Shown: positions 35,009-43,802 of the stretch, one piece after another
Layout of the letters: every line of letters starts with the position of its first letter
Position numbering within the stretch: position 1 is the stretch's first letter
Source: CAZESS01 sp964414415
GTDB lineage: Archaea > Thermoplasmatota > E2 > UBA202 > DSCA01
Reading direction: 5' to 3'
DNA: 64,000 bases
Assembly (NCBI GenBank): GCA_964414415.1
Contig: CAYPWJ010000001.1
Coordinates: 1-64,000, forward strand
Notes under the pieces: model-generated
Database searches by the model: none
Told to the model about the DNA's origin: nothing
What the model saw: the letters and a program-made list of their open reading frames with translations, nothing else
Program-made: the position numbers and the translations under genes

Positions 35009-37041
35009 TACTCGTTTTCGCTGCTGGGAGCGCTCTGCGTCTGCCCCTGCTGCTTTTGCTTGCGGGGCACCTTGCTGGTCGCCCGTTCTGACTCCAGGTC
35101 GACCTTGCTGACCGCTGACGGCTGCAGCTTCTCGAGCTTCTGCATCAGCTGGTCTTTTTTATCGCCGACCAGGACGTTTTCCAGCACGTCCTTCAGCGTC
35201 TCCACCGGCACGATCTCTATCTGGTCCTTGTACTGGTCCTCGATGAGCACGTCCTGCATGTTCGCCTTGGGGATGAGCACTTTTTTCAGACCGACCTTGG
35301 CAGCCGCCTCGATCTTTGCGGTCACGCCGCCGACGGGCAGCACGGCGCCGTGGACGCTCAGCGACCCGGTCATGCCGACCTCCTGCGACAGCGGTACGTT
35401 CTCCATCGCCGAAATCACGGCTGTCGCAACCGAGATAGAGGCGGAGTCACCCTCGACACCTTCATAGGTGCCGACGAACTGGATGTGGATGTCCCGTTTC
35501 GAGATGTCCTTCCCCATGTATTTCTTGAGGATAGCAGAGACGTTCTGCACTGCCTCGCTGGCTATCTCGCCCAGGCGACCCGTTGCGATGATCTTACCCT
35601 CGGACTTCGACCCCGCCGGGGTCACCTCGGCGACGATCGGCAAAATCAGGCCTGCAAACTCGCTCATCGACGGGTCGGCGGACATCACCGCGAGGCCGTT
35701 CACCGTGCCGATCTCCGCACCGGCAGTCCTAAACGACTGATAGGTCTTCTTTTTGTCGAGGTAGCGCTCCGCCACCTGTTGCTCCAGCGACGAGGAGAGC
35801 TCCTTGGCTCTGACCACGTGGTCGGCGGTGACAGCGTCGACTTCCTCGCGGACGGCGAGGTCGCCTGCAGCCCGGATCAGTCCGCCGAGCTCCCGCAGGC
35901 GCAGCGACAGCTTTCCCTTACGGCCAGCGCGACGCTGCGCCTCCCGGATGATCTCGGTGATGGCCGGCCGCTCAAAATGCGGAATCTGGCCGTCCTTGGC
36001 GACTTCCTGCGCCACGAACCTGATGAGCTTCGTCCTGTTCTCGTCGTTGTCCTCCATGTCGCTCTTGATGTATATCTCGTAGCCGTAGCCACGGATGCGG
36101 CTTCGCAATGCCGGGTGCATCCCTTCGACAGCGTCGAGGTTACCCGCGCAGACAAGAATAAAGTCACAGGGAACTGACTCGGTTTTCACCATGGCGCCGC
36201 TGCTCCGCTCCGACTGCCCGGTAATCTGGAATTTTTCCTCCTGGATCGCCGTCAAGAGATGCTGCTGCGACGGCAGGCTCAGCGTGTTGATCTCGTCGAT
36301 GTACAGGACGCCGCGATGGGACTTGTGGATGGCGCCTGCCTCGACGCGCAGATGCGGCGGCGTCTCCAGCCCGCCGGCCTGGAACGGGTCATGGCGGACG
36401 TCGCCGAGCAGCGCGCCGCTGTGCGCCGCCGTCGCGTCGACGAACGGCGGAGAATCCTCATCTTCGTGCGACACCAGCAGCTTGGGCACGTCTTTGTCCT
36501 CCTGGTTCTGCATCATGCCGCCGCGTGCCCCGATCAGCCATATCATGGCTGCGGCGATGACACCGAACAGTGCGATGGTTATATTTCCGAGATAGAGCGC
36601 AGCCATCAGAGAGCCCCCCACGATAAGCGCGAGGATGATGGCCATCATCTGCGACTGCTGCTGCTTGCGCTTCCGCGCCTCGGCTTTCATCGAGTCGACG
36701 ATGTCTTTCCCCTTGCCGGCGGGGACGATGCGGACGCGCGGGGTGTTGGGGTCATCCTGGTTGGGATAGGTGAGGATGTCCTCGAGCTCCTCGGTGGGCA
36801 GGAACTCGGTCATCGCACGGGCGATCATGGATTTCCCGGTGCCCGGGTCGCCGATGAGCATGACATGGCGCTTCTGCCGGGCGGCCTGCCGGACAACGTC
36901 GACGGCGTGGTCCTGCCCGATGACCTGTTCCATTAGCGTGTCCGGTATCTCGATGTCCTCCGAGGATTCGACGTCCTGCTCCTGCATCCAGTCGTCTATC
37001 GGCGGAAGCTCCTCTACCCGTTCCTCTTCTTCAACTGCCAC
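35005..37041 (-). CDS. lonB: ATP-dependent protease LonB, membrane-bound
   Basis: The 678-residue archaeal LonB has an AAA module with Walker A (GDPGTGKS, near residue 62) and GVLYIDEIN as Walker B. Two hydrophobic helices inserted in the AAA domain (about 130-175) tether it to the membrane. A C-terminal serine-lysine protease domain carries GDSAS near residue 530 and a lysine in the TAKIEAAAKVG segment near 573. It degrades misfolded and regulatory proteins at the inner face of the membrane. A TATA box (TTATATAA on the minus strand from 37070) gives a leaderless start at 37041. Confidence 0.97.
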   Translation of the reverse strand: MAVEEEERVEELPPIDDWMQEQDVESSEDIEIPDTLMEQVIGQDHAVDVVRQAARQKRHVMLIGDPGTGKSMIARAMTEFLPTEELEDILTYPNQDDPNTPRVRIVPAGKGKDIVDSMKAEARKRKQQQSQMMAIILALIVGGSLMAALYLGNITIALFGVIAAAMIWLIGARGGMMQNQEDKDVPKLLVSHEDEDSPPFVDATAAHSGALLGDVRHDPFQAGGLETPPHLRVEAGAIHKSHRGVLYIDEINTLSLPSQQHLLTAIQEEKFQITGQSERSSGAMVKTESVPCDFILVCAGNLDAVEGMHPALRSRIRGYGYEIYIKSDMEDNDENRTKLIRFVAQEVAKDGQIPHFERPAITEIIREAQRRAGRKGKLSLRLRELGGLIRAAGDLAVREEVDAVTADHVVRAKELSSSLEQQVAERYLDKKKTYQSFRTAGAEIGTVNGLAVMSADPSMSEFAGLILPIVAEVTPAGSKSEGKIIATGRLGEIASEAVQNVSAILKKYMGKDISKRDIHIQFVGTYEGVEGDSASISVATAVISAMENVPLSQEVGMTGSLSVHGAVLPVGGVTAKIEAAAKVGLKKVLIPKANMQDVLIEDQYKDQIEIVPVETLKDVLENVLVGDKKDQLMQKLEKLQPSAVSKVDLESERATSKVPRKQKQQGQTQSAPSSENEY

Positions 37042-37060
37042 GTCTCCGACAAAACCATTG

Positions 37061-37109
37061 CTTTATATAATCTTTTTGCAGCGCTATGTGGCGGCCACAT
37101 GATTAAATA
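37061..37109. promoter_or_regulatory. Divergent promoters of lonB and the acyltransferase-like gene
   Basis: TTATATAA read leftward from 37070 lies 29 bases from the lonB ATG. ATTAAATA at 37102-37109 read rightward lies 29 bases from ATG 37131. Both spacings match leaderless transcription. Confidence 0.65.
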
Positions 37110-37130
37110 TCGCCGGTGGCTACGATGCTG

Positions 37131-37886
37131 ATGGCCACCGGCAGCCACCGTTTCTGGGAGATCGACGCAACGCGCGGCGTTGCCATCCTGATGATGGTCA
37201 CGTTCCATGTGGTCTACGACCTGCATCACTTCGGCGGCGGCGCCATCGCGGTCTCGGTGGGCTTCTGGCGTCACTTTGCCCAGGCGACGGCGACGCTGTT
37301 CCTCCTGCTCGTCGGCGTCTCGCTGACGCTGAGCTACAGCCGCGCCAGCCGTTGCCTCACCGGCGTGGAGCTGCCCGTGAAATATCTGAAGCGCGGCGTC
37401 CGCATCTTTCTCTACGGCGTGGCGATAACGGTGGTGACGTGGCTGTTTCTGCCCGACGGTATCATCCTGTTTGGCGTCCTGCACTGCATCGGCGTGTCCA
37501 TCATCCTGGCGTATCCAGCGCTGCGGCATCGATGGCTGGCGTTGCTCCTCGGCCTGGCATCCATCGCCGCTGGTGCCGCTGTCTCCAGTGTGCAGGCCGG
37601 GACGAATCTCTTTTTATGGCTCGGCGTTCACACCGGCAGCCTGTACATGTTCGACTATTTCCCGCTGCTGCCGTGGCTGGGTGTCGTCCTCCTCGGCGTC
37701 TTCCTCGGCAACACGCTGTACCCGGATGGCGAGCGCCGCTGGGGGGCCCCTGACCTGTCTGGATGGCCGATGACCGGGCTGCTCTCCCTGATGGGACGGC
37801 ATTCGCTGGTCATCTATCTGGTCCACCAGCCCGTGTTGATAGCGATCTTGGCTGCAGCCGGCGCTATCGAGATAGGGTTTGTATAA
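37131..37886 (+). CDS. DUF1624 multi-pass membrane protein (acyltransferase-like)
   Basis: The roughly 251-residue protein begins RFWEIDATRGVAILMMVTFHVVYDL, the hallmark of the DUF1624/heparan-alpha-glucosaminide N-acetyltransferase-like family. It has about seven hydrophobic segments and ends with SLVIYLVHQPVLIAIL, typical of membrane acyltransferases. A role in modifying surface glycans or lipids is inferred only from the family. The starts GTG 37116, ATG 37125 and ATG 37131 are in frame; the TATA spacing favours 37131. Confidence 0.82.
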   Translation: MATGSHRFWEIDATRGVAILMMVTFHVVYDLHHFGGGAIAVSVGFWRHFAQATATLFLLLVGVSLTLSYSRASRCLTGVELPVKYLKRGVRIFLYGVAITVVTWLFLPDGIILFGVLHCIGVSIILAYPALRHRWLALLLGLASIAAGAAVSSVQAGTNLFLWLGVHTGSLYMFDYFPLLPWLGVVLLGVFLGNTLYPDGERRWGAPDLSGWPMTGLLSLMGRHSLVIYLVHQPVLIAILAAAGAIEIGFV

Positions 37887-37931
37887 CAAGAGATAAAAAA
37901 GAATATGGAAAGGGAGAAGGAGGGAAAAGGG

Positions 37932-38831
37932 TTATTCTTCGTTGGGAAGCGAGCCGTACATCCGCTTCCACTTTTGGTCCGCCCATCGCTGCAGCTCGTC
38001 GAGCATGTCCTCCGTGAAATGCCGGAATCGGCCCTGGTCGCCGATATAGTCCTTCACCGGTATCTTCTTCTTGGGCTCGTGGATGTCCGTTATCTCTCCA
38101 TGCTCGGCTTCGTACAGCGTCCACATGCCGCTCTGCACCGCCTTGCGGCCTATCTCGACCGTCTGCGAGGGGTCAAGCCGCCAGCCGGTCGGGCAGGGCG
38201 TAAAGATGTGCAGGTAGCGGAATCCCTCCATGTCCCGTGCTTTTTCCACCTTGCGGAGGAAGTCCTTCTGGTACGAGATGCTCGCCGTGGCCATATATGG
38301 AATGTCGTGGGCGCGCATGATCTCCGGCATGTTTTTCTTGTGGTGCGTCTTCCCCGGGATCTTTTTGCCGGCGGGCGTCGTCGTCGTCGCCGCACCATAC
38401 GGCGTCGAGCCGGAGCGCTGGATGCCCGTGTTCATGTATGCCTCGTTGTCGTAGCAGACGTAGATGACGTCCTCGTTTCGCTCCGCGGCACCGGACAGCG
38501 CCTGGATGCCGATGTCGTAGGTGCCGCCGTCGCCAGCGACACCCAGCACCGTGGTGTGGTCGTTGCCCTTCTTGCGCAGCGCCCGGGACACGCCGGAGAT
38601 GCAGGCCCCGGTGTTCTCGAACGCCTCGTGCAGGTAGGGTATCTTCCAGGCTATCTTGGGATAGGTGCCGCCAAAGACCAGCAGACAGTTCGCCGGCGCG
38701 TAGATGATGGTGTCCTCGCCGAGGACCTTCATCATGTTCCGGACGACGATGGGGGCGCCGCAGCCGGGGCAGGCGGTATGTCCCTCGGTGAAGAGGTTTT
38801 CCTCGGGGAGGTCCTTGATGCCCAGGCTCAT
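37932..38831 (-). CDS. porB: Pyruvate:ferredoxin oxidoreductase, beta subunit
   Basis: The 299-residue subunit binds thiamine diphosphate: GDGGTYDIGIQALSGAAERN and VCYDNEAYMNTG are visible. An N-terminal CPGCG and later cysteines match the iron-sulfur cluster ligands of PorB. FTPCPTGWRLDP is characteristic of the pyruvate enzyme. Together with PorA and the gamma-delta fusion it interconverts pyruvate and acetyl-CoA plus CO2 using ferredoxin. It overlaps porA by 4 bases and is the last gene of the operon. Confidence 0.95.
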   Translation of the reverse strand: MSLGIKDLPEENLFTEGHTACPGCGAPIVVRNMMKVLGEDTIIYAPANCLLVFGGTYPKIAWKIPYLHEAFENTGACISGVSRALRKKGNDHTTVLGVAGDGGTYDIGIQALSGAAERNEDVIYVCYDNEAYMNTGIQRSGSTPYGAATTTTPAGKKIPGKTHHKKNMPEIMRAHDIPYMATASISYQKDFLRKVEKARDMEGFRYLHIFTPCPTGWRLDPSQTVEIGRKAVQSGMWTLYEAEHGEITDIHEPKKKIPVKDYIGDQGRFRHFTEDMLDELQRWADQKWKRMYGSLPNEE

Positions 38832-40027
38832 GCTTCCACCCCCCGTGTACCGATCCAGACGACCTCCTTCTCGGGCTGGCCCTCCTTCGCGGCTTTGAGC
38901 GTCTTCTCGAACATCGTCCGCACGTCGTCCTTGACGACGTCTCTGCCGCCGAGACCGGCGAGATAGTTCACGATGGGGACGTCGTAGCCGTACAGCGTAT
39001 GCCTCGCCTCGATAAACGCGGGGCCGCCGCTGCCGAAGGATATCGAGCGGTCGTAGACACCGATGGCGTCGACCTCGTCGGCGATCTCCTTGATCTCCTC
39101 GGCCGGGAACGGACGGAAGAACCGGAGCTTGACGAGACCGACTTTTTTGCCTTCCTGACGCATCTCGTCGACCACGTCGCGGGCCGTGCCCGTCACGGTG
39201 CCCATGGTGATGAGCACCACGTCGGCGTCGTCGCAGCGATAACGCTCAACGAGGCCATGGTAGTCCCGTCCGAACTCCTTCGCGAACTCATCGTTGACAT
39301 CCCGGATGACCTGCCTGGCGTTCTGCATGCTCTGCTCGTTCTGCCACCGTATCTCCTGGATGTATTCAGGCGGCGCGAACGAGCCGATGGTCATCGGGTC
39401 CTCAGGGTCGAGTACGGCATCCTGCTCGTAGGGCGTCAGGAAATCCGCGACCTCATCCGTCGAGGGAGCAGAGACCGGCTCCACCGTATGCGACAGGATG
39501 AACGCGTCCAGCGAGGGCATCACCGGGAGCAGCACGTCGCTATGCTCGGCGATCTTGTACGACTGGATGACCATGTCGAGCACCTCCTGGTTGTTCTCAC
39601 AGTAGACCTGCAGCCAGCCGGTGTCGCGCTGCGGCATCGTGTCGTTGTACTCACACCAGATGCCGATGGGCGAAGCAACCGTCCGGTTGACGACAGGCAT
39701 CACGATGGGCATGTGCAGCGCTGCCGCGACGAACAGCATCTCGTGCATCAACGCGAGACCCTGCGACGCCGTCGCGGTGAACGTCCGGGCGCCGGATGCC
39801 TCCGCGGCGATGCAGGCAGACATCGCGGAATGCTCCGACTCCACCTTGACGAACTCCGTCTCCGTCAGCCCGTCGTTGACGAACTCGGAGAAATCCTCGA
39901 CGATAAACGTCTGCGGCGTAATCGGGTAGGCAGCCACGACGTCCACGTCGCAGATAAGCGCTCCATATGCGGCGCTGTAGTCCCCGGTCACGACCATGTT
40001 CTCTTTTCTCTCTATCTGCTGTACCAT
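38828..40027 (-). CDS. porA: Pyruvate:ferredoxin oxidoreductase, alpha subunit
   Basis: The 399-residue alpha subunit starts near GDYSAAYGALICDVDVVAAYPITPQT and has SEHSAMSACIAAEASGARTFTATASQGLALMHE, both standard PorA blocks forming the substrate and cofactor interface. It lies between the gamma-delta fusion (3-base gap) and porB (4-base overlap). Confidence 0.95.
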   Translation of the reverse strand: MVQQIERKENMVVTGDYSAAYGALICDVDVVAAYPITPQTFIVEDFSEFVNDGLTETEFVKVESEHSAMSACIAAEASGARTFTATASQGLALMHEMLFVAAALHMPIVMPVVNRTVASPIGIWCEYNDTMPQRDTGWLQVYCENNQEVLDMVIQSYKIAEHSDVLLPVMPSLDAFILSHTVEPVSAPSTDEVADFLTPYEQDAVLDPEDPMTIGSFAPPEYIQEIRWQNEQSMQNARQVIRDVNDEFAKEFGRDYHGLVERYRCDDADVVLITMGTVTGTARDVVDEMRQEGKKVGLVKLRFFRPFPAEEIKEIADEVDAIGVYDRSISFGSGGPAFIEARHTLYGYDVPIVNYLAGLGGRDVVKDDVRTMFEKTLKAAKEGQPEKEVVWIGTRGVEA

Positions 40028-40030
40028 TTT

Positions 40031-40930
40031 TTACACCTCCTTGACCTCTCGGCTCATCTCTATGGCATCCACGGGGCATTCCTCCGCGCAGATGCCGCAT
40101 CCTTTGCAGTAGTCGAAGTCGATGACTGCCGTACCGTCCTTCATGGAGATACATCCCTCAGGGCAGTAAAACCAGCACTGCCGGCAGCCAATGCAGCTAC
40201 CCTCGTCGATGCTGGGGATAAACGTCCGCCAGTCACCGGTCTTGTTCTTGACGAACGATCCAGGGCCAACCAGGCCGGCCTCTGTCTCCATTGTCCCGAT
40301 GGAGCCGCTGAGCGGCAGCTCCTGCGCAGTCGGCATCCATTCCTCCTGCGCCACGAATTCCTTGCTGCCCTGGCAGACGCCGACCTGCAGCGCCTCGTAG
40401 GCCTGGCGGGCTGCCTCGGCGTTCTTCCGGCCGATTTTTTCACCCAGCTTCGAGCCGAACTTCTCCATGATCGCTTCCTCGACGCTGTCGATGGAGACCT
40501 CGCCGGTGGCCTTGGCAAGCGCGCCGAGCATCGACGTGTTGGTGATGGCCCGCCCGAGGGTGTCCAGCGCAATCGACGTCGCGTCGACCGTCGCGCAGTT
40601 GACCTCCCGGGACAGCTCCACCTCGCCGGGCGCCTTGTCGCTGTTGATGACCACCATGCCGTCGTCCTTCAGACCCTTGAGGACGTCGACGGTCTCCAGC
40701 AGCGATTCGTCGAGCACGACCACATAGTCGGGCTCATAGATCTGCGTCTTTATCCGTATCTGGTCCGAGTCCACACGGGTGAAGGCCATAACCGGCGCGC
40801 CTCGCCGCTCCGCACCGAAAAACGGGAAGGACACTGCGTAGTTGCCCTCCCGCACGGCGGCGATCGCGTAGGTCTGAGCGGCCATCTGGCCACCCTGGCC
40901 TCCTCTGCCGTGAAAACGTATTTCATACAT
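40031..40930 (-). CDS. porG: Pyruvate:ferredoxin oxidoreductase, gamma-delta fusion
   Basis: The 299-residue protein joins PorG (about 1-180; MYEIRFHGRGGQGGQ, FFGAERRGAPVMAFTRVD) to a PorD ferredoxin (about 215-295). The latter carries two 4Fe-4S sets, CIGCRQCWFYCPEGC and CKGCGICAEECP. In many archaea these are separate genes. ATG at 40930 is chosen because it matches the canonical PorG start and a TATA-like TTAATATTG lies on the minus strand at 40966-40958. An in-frame hydrophobic extension to GTG 41035 is judged non-coding. Confidence 0.93.
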   Translation of the reverse strand: MYEIRFHGRGGQGGQMAAQTYAIAAVREGNYAVSFPFFGAERRGAPVMAFTRVDSDQIRIKTQIYEPDYVVVLDESLLETVDVLKGLKDDGMVVINSDKAPGEVELSREVNCATVDATSIALDTLGRAITNTSMLGALAKATGEVSIDSVEEAIMEKFGSKLGEKIGRKNAEAARQAYEALQVGVCQGSKEFVAQEEWMPTAQELPLSGSIGTMETEAGLVGPGSFVKNKTGDWRTFIPSIDEGSCIGCRQCWFYCPEGCISMKDGTAVIDFDYCKGCGICAEECPVDAIEMSREVKEV

Positions 40931-40957
40931 GATTATCAAGCCGGTAATAGCGCCAAT

Positions 40958-40966
40958 CAATATTAA
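40958..40966 (-). promoter_or_regulatory. TATA element of the por operon
   Basis: TTAATATTG read on the minus strand lies 29-36 bases before ATG 40930, consistent with leaderless initiation. The remaining stretch to pyrH (40967-41140) holds an AT-rich run and no supported gene. Confidence 0.5.
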
Positions 40967-41140
40967 TGTTGTGGCCATCAACGGGACAGCCACCGCCATA
41001 TCGCTGCTGACTGCCGACGCCTGCTCCACAGACACTACGATGCCTCGCTTTTTTGTAAAAAAATACGGATAATAGATAACAATTTATCGCCACCGCTGCC
41101 ATCCGGGCCGCGGTGGCTCGCCCTGTACATCTCGAAAATG

Positions 41141-41148
41141 CTTTAACG
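41141..41148 (+). promoter_or_regulatory. TATA box of pyrH
   Basis: CTTTAACG, preceded by CGAAAATG, begins 27 bases before ATG 41168. It nearly matches the larB and ileS boxes. Confidence 0.6.
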
Positions 41149-41167
41149 CCACCGCGTTTACATGTCC

Positions 41168-41827
41168 ATGGACGTGGTTGTCTCCCTTGGCGGCTCGCTC
41201 ATTACGACCGACGACGTATCCTCGCTGCAGCAGCTCGGCGACCTGCTGGCCAGAGCTGCCGGCGACCTCGAGCTCTCCGTCGTCACCGGCGGCGGCGCCA
41301 CGGCACGGCGCTACATCACGGCGGGGCGAGCCCTCGGCGCCCCAGAGGCAACGCTCGACGACCTCGGCATCGCGGCGACGCGGCTCAACGCCATACTCAT
41401 CGCAGCCGCCATGGACATAAGGAGCGACATCCCGTGCTCCGTCGAAGCGGCAGCCGCCATGTCCCCGCCGGTAGTCATGGGCGGCACGGAACCCGGTCAT
41501 TCAACCGACGCCGTCGGCGCCCGGCTGGCCCGCCAGGTCGATGCAGCCCGCTTCATCGTCGCCACCAACGTCGACGGCGTCTACAGCGAGGATCCAAAGC
41601 GCAATCCAGATGCAGCGCGCTACGACTCCGTCTCCATCGCCGAGCTGCGGCGCATGACGCCGGATGGATGGAGCGAGGCGGGCACCAGCGCGCCCATCGA
41701 CGGCGTCGCCTGCCGCGTCATCGAGGAGGCATCGATCGATACAGCGGTTGTCAACGGCACCAATCTGTCGGCGTTGGAAAACGCTATATATGGCCGCTCG
41801 TTTTATGGCACACGGATAGAGGTGTAG
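41168..41827 (+). CDS. pyrH: UMP kinase, archaeal type
   Basis: The roughly 219-residue amino-acid-kinase-fold enzyme phosphorylates UMP to UDP. It begins MDVVVSLGGSLIT, has a VTGGGATARRYI glycine loop and a VATNVDGVYSEDPKRNPDA segment typical of archaeal UMP kinase. Two in-frame ATGs exist at 41162 and 41168; the TATA spacing fits 41168. A small zinc-ribbon gene follows by 1 base. Confidence 0.9.
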   Translation: MDVVVSLGGSLITTDDVSSLQQLGDLLARAAGDLELSVVTGGGATARRYITAGRALGAPEATLDDLGIAATRLNAILIAAAMDIRSDIPCSVEAAAAMSPPVVMGGTEPGHSTDAVGARLARQVDAARFIVATNVDGVYSEDPKRNPDAARYDSVSIAELRRMTPDGWSEAGTSAPIDGVACRVIEEASIDTAVVNGTNLSALENAIYGRSFYGTRIEV

Positions 41828-41828
41828 C

Positions 41829-42020
41829 ATGGAACGGATACCGCAGCACGACCACTGCCAGATGTGCGGCAAAGCAATCCCCACCGGAGAGGTCGTCTGC
41901 TCCGACGAATGCCGCGAGGAATACGAGTCCTACATGAAAAAACGAAAGATCTACATGTACGCGATGTACGGGGCGCTCGCCATCCTTGTGGTGCTGTTCA
42001 TCCTGTTCCTGATGGGCTGA
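41829..42020 (+). CDS. Small zinc-ribbon membrane protein (DUF2116-like)
   Basis: The 63-residue protein has a treble-clef-like CQMCGK...CSDEC site (residues 10-28), a basic region (MKKRK) and one C-terminal membrane helix. This matches archaeal DUF2116 proteins of unknown function. GAGGTG just before it, inside the end of pyrH, serves as ribosome site. Its last 23 bases overlap the end of rtcA on the other strand. Confidence 0.85.
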   Translation: MERIPQHDHCQMCGKAIPTGEVVCSDECREEYESYMKKRKIYMYAMYGALAILVVLFILFLMG

Positions 42021-43026
42021 TACGGACCTCGATCCAGCCGTCACCTGTCTCTTTTTCCCACTCGATGTCCATAAATTGCTTGAGGAGCCAGAGCTCCGTC
42101 TTTGCGTGCCCGGTCAGCTCACGGCAGCGGAAACGCGTTTCCCCGTCGGCTAGCGCCATGTAGGGGATGAGCTGGTCGACCGCGTGGACGTCGAGGTCCG
42201 CTCCGGCGTCGATCTCCTGGAGCAGCTGCTCTGCCGCCCGTCGGCCGACGGCCTCGGCCGGTGTTCCCTTCTCGCCGAGCACGTCGGCACCCAGCCGCCG
42301 CGGCTCGGTCGTCCAGAGCACGATGCCGACGCCCGGCGATGCAGCCTCGCATTCATCGATGTCGATATCCGCGTCCATGCCCCGCTCGATAAACGGCTTG
42401 CGCGCGGCTTTGCGGATGCGGCGGGCGATGTGTCCCGGCAATCCCGCGATGTTGACGCTGCCCTGGATGCGCCAGCCGTCGCCGCCGGGGAACGACAGCG
42501 CCCGGAGCTGCTTCGCCGGCGTTACCTGGAGCGCCGCTGCGCCGCCGCCCTTCGGGTAGTAGCCACGCCGCTGCAGCCTCGCTGATGCTTCGACATCCAT
42601 CCGGCGGAGCAACGGCAGGAACACCTCGGCAAGGTAGTCCCACGGCGGCGACCATCGGACGTCGGTGCCGCCCTTGAGCGTGACCGATGCAGCCTCGCTG
42701 GCGTGAAGCGCCGGGGGCAGACAGGCCTGCATCGCAAGGGTGACGCTCCCCGCGGTGCCGATGTCAACCCGGTGGCTGCCGCCTGCCAGCTCGCCGGGCC
42801 GGAAGGTTATCTCCGTCGCGTGCTCTTCCATGCCGTCGACGGTGCCGCGGCAGAGTCGTCGCACAGCCTCTATGGCTGCAAGGTGCTGCGGCCGCAGCCC
42901 CGGGTTCGAGCGACCGGCTCTGATGTTGGAGACGTGGACCGGGGTGCCGGTCACGGCGGACAGGGCCACCGTCATGCGGAGCACCTGGCCGCCGCCCTCG
43001 CCGTGGGAGCCGTCTATGTCAATCAT
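41998..43026 (-). CDS. rtcA: RNA 3'-terminal phosphate cyclase
   Basis: The 342-residue RtcA converts RNA 3'-phosphate ends to 2',3'-cyclic phosphates using ATP. The signature SHGEGGGQVLRMTVALS is at the N-terminus, GYYPKGGGAA is in the middle and HAVDQLIPYMALA is near the C-terminus, in front of the catalytic-histidine region (ELTGHAKTELWLL). It overlaps the upstream amidase gene by 8 bases, so the two are one operon. The tail overlaps the small zinc-ribbon gene in convergent orientation. Confidence 0.95.
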   Translation of the reverse strand: MIDIDGSHGEGGGQVLRMTVALSAVTGTPVHVSNIRAGRSNPGLRPQHLAAIEAVRRLCRGTVDGMEEHATEITFRPGELAGGSHRVDIGTAGSVTLAMQACLPPALHASEAASVTLKGGTDVRWSPPWDYLAEVFLPLLRRMDVEASARLQRRGYYPKGGGAAALQVTPAKQLRALSFPGGDGWRIQGSVNIAGLPGHIARRIRKAARKPFIERGMDADIDIDECEAASPGVGIVLWTTEPRRLGADVLGEKGTPAEAVGRRAAEQLLQEIDAGADLDVHAVDQLIPYMALADGETRFRCRELTGHAKTELWLLKQFMDIEWEKETGDGWIEVRISPSGTG

Positions 43027-43495
43027 GGCTGACCCGGTCGAGCAGCATCTGCAGCCCCAGTTTGCAGGTCGCTTCCTTGTTTTCCCGCCGTGTGCCGTCG
43101 AACACGTGCCGTGTCACTGTTACGCCGTCGCGGTCGGCCAGGCCGATATAGACGAGGCCGACGGGCTTCTCCGGGGTGCCGCCGCCCGGCCCGGCGATTC
43201 CCGTCGTTGCGATGCCGATGTCCACGCCGGTGGCAGCGCGGATACCCTGGGCCATCTCCCGGGCCGTCTGCTCCGACACGGCGCCATGTCGCTCCAGCGT
43301 CTCCGCAGCTACGGTGAGAAAGCGTTGCTTCAGGGCGTTGCTGTAGGAGATGACGCCGCCCTCGTAATAGCTGGAGCTGCCCGGAACGCTCGTCAGGGTG
43401 TCACCGATGAGCCCGCCGGTGCACGACTCCGCGGTGGCCACCTGCAGGTCTTTTTCGGTTAACGTCTCGGCCACCCGCTGCATGAGCTCTTCCAT
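43019..43495 (-). CDS. pncC: CinA C-terminal-type nicotinamide-nucleotide amidase
   Basis: The 158-residue protein is a stand-alone CinA C-terminal domain. It shows TAESCTGGLIGDTLTSVPGSS, GGVISYSNALK and ATTGIAGPGGGTPEKPVGLVYIG. The family deamidates nicotinamide mononucleotide to salvage NAD. ATG at 43495 is chosen because TTTTAAAC on the minus strand starts 28-29 bases upstream; a much longer frame would read through the neighbouring nifU-like gene. It is coupled to rtcA. Confidence 0.9.
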   Translation of the reverse strand: MEELMQRVAETLTEKDLQVATAESCTGGLIGDTLTSVPGSSSYYEGGVISYSNALKQRFLTVAAETLERHGAVSEQTAREMAQGIRAATGVDIGIATTGIAGPGGGTPEKPVGLVYIGLADRDGVTVTRHVFDGTRRENKEATCKLGLQMLLDRVSHD

Positions 43496-43515
43496 GAGTG
43501 ATAAAGGCCGCTGGC

Positions 43516-43524
43516 GTTTAAAAG
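43516..43524 (-). promoter_or_regulatory. TATA box of the pncC-rtcA operon
   Basis: CTTTTAAAC on the minus strand starts 29 bases before ATG 43495, giving a leaderless start. For the divergent nifU-like gene, ATAAATAC near 43542-43549 (plus strand) is the likely TATA element. Confidence 0.6.
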
Positions 43525-43577
43525 ATTGCCATGCGATAAAAATAAATACCCGGCGGCAAATATCACAGCGAGACACG

Positions 43578-43802
43578 ATGAAAGAAAAAGTCGAGGAAGT
43601 CATCGAGGATATCCGCCCCGCACTGCAGGCTGACGGCGGCGACGTCGAACTCGTCGAGGTCGACGAGGAGGAGGGCGTGGTCAAGGTCCGCCTGACAGGG
43701 GCATGCCGGGGCTGCCCGATGTCGCAGATGACGCTGCAGATGGGCATCGAAAAGGAACTCAAGAAACAGGTGCCGGACGTCAGCAAGGTTGTCGCCGTCT
43801 AG
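43578..43802 (+). CDS. NifU-like iron-sulfur scaffold domain protein
   Basis: The 74-residue protein is the NifU C-terminal domain: VEEVIEDIRPALQADGGDVELVEV, then the cluster-binding CRGCPMSQMTLQMGIEKELK. Such stand-alone domains carry or deliver 4Fe-4S clusters. ATG at 43578 is the natural start. The stop overlaps that of the convergent glycerate kinase gene. Confidence 0.92.
   Translation: MKEKVEEVIEDIRPALQADGGDVELVEVDEEEGVVKVRLTGACRGCPMSQMTLQMGIEKELKKQVPDVSKVVAV

Noticed and set aside
40931..41035. In-frame hydrophobic N-terminal extension of PorG
   Set aside because: It would start at GTG 41035 and add a membrane helix, but MYEIRFHGRGGQGG is the canonical PorG start and a TATA element lies inside the extension.
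43496..43786. Upstream extension of the CinA-type gene by 97 codons
   Set aside because: It is antisense to the nifU-like gene, is Ser/Thr-rich nonsense, and the TATA box fits the shorter start.
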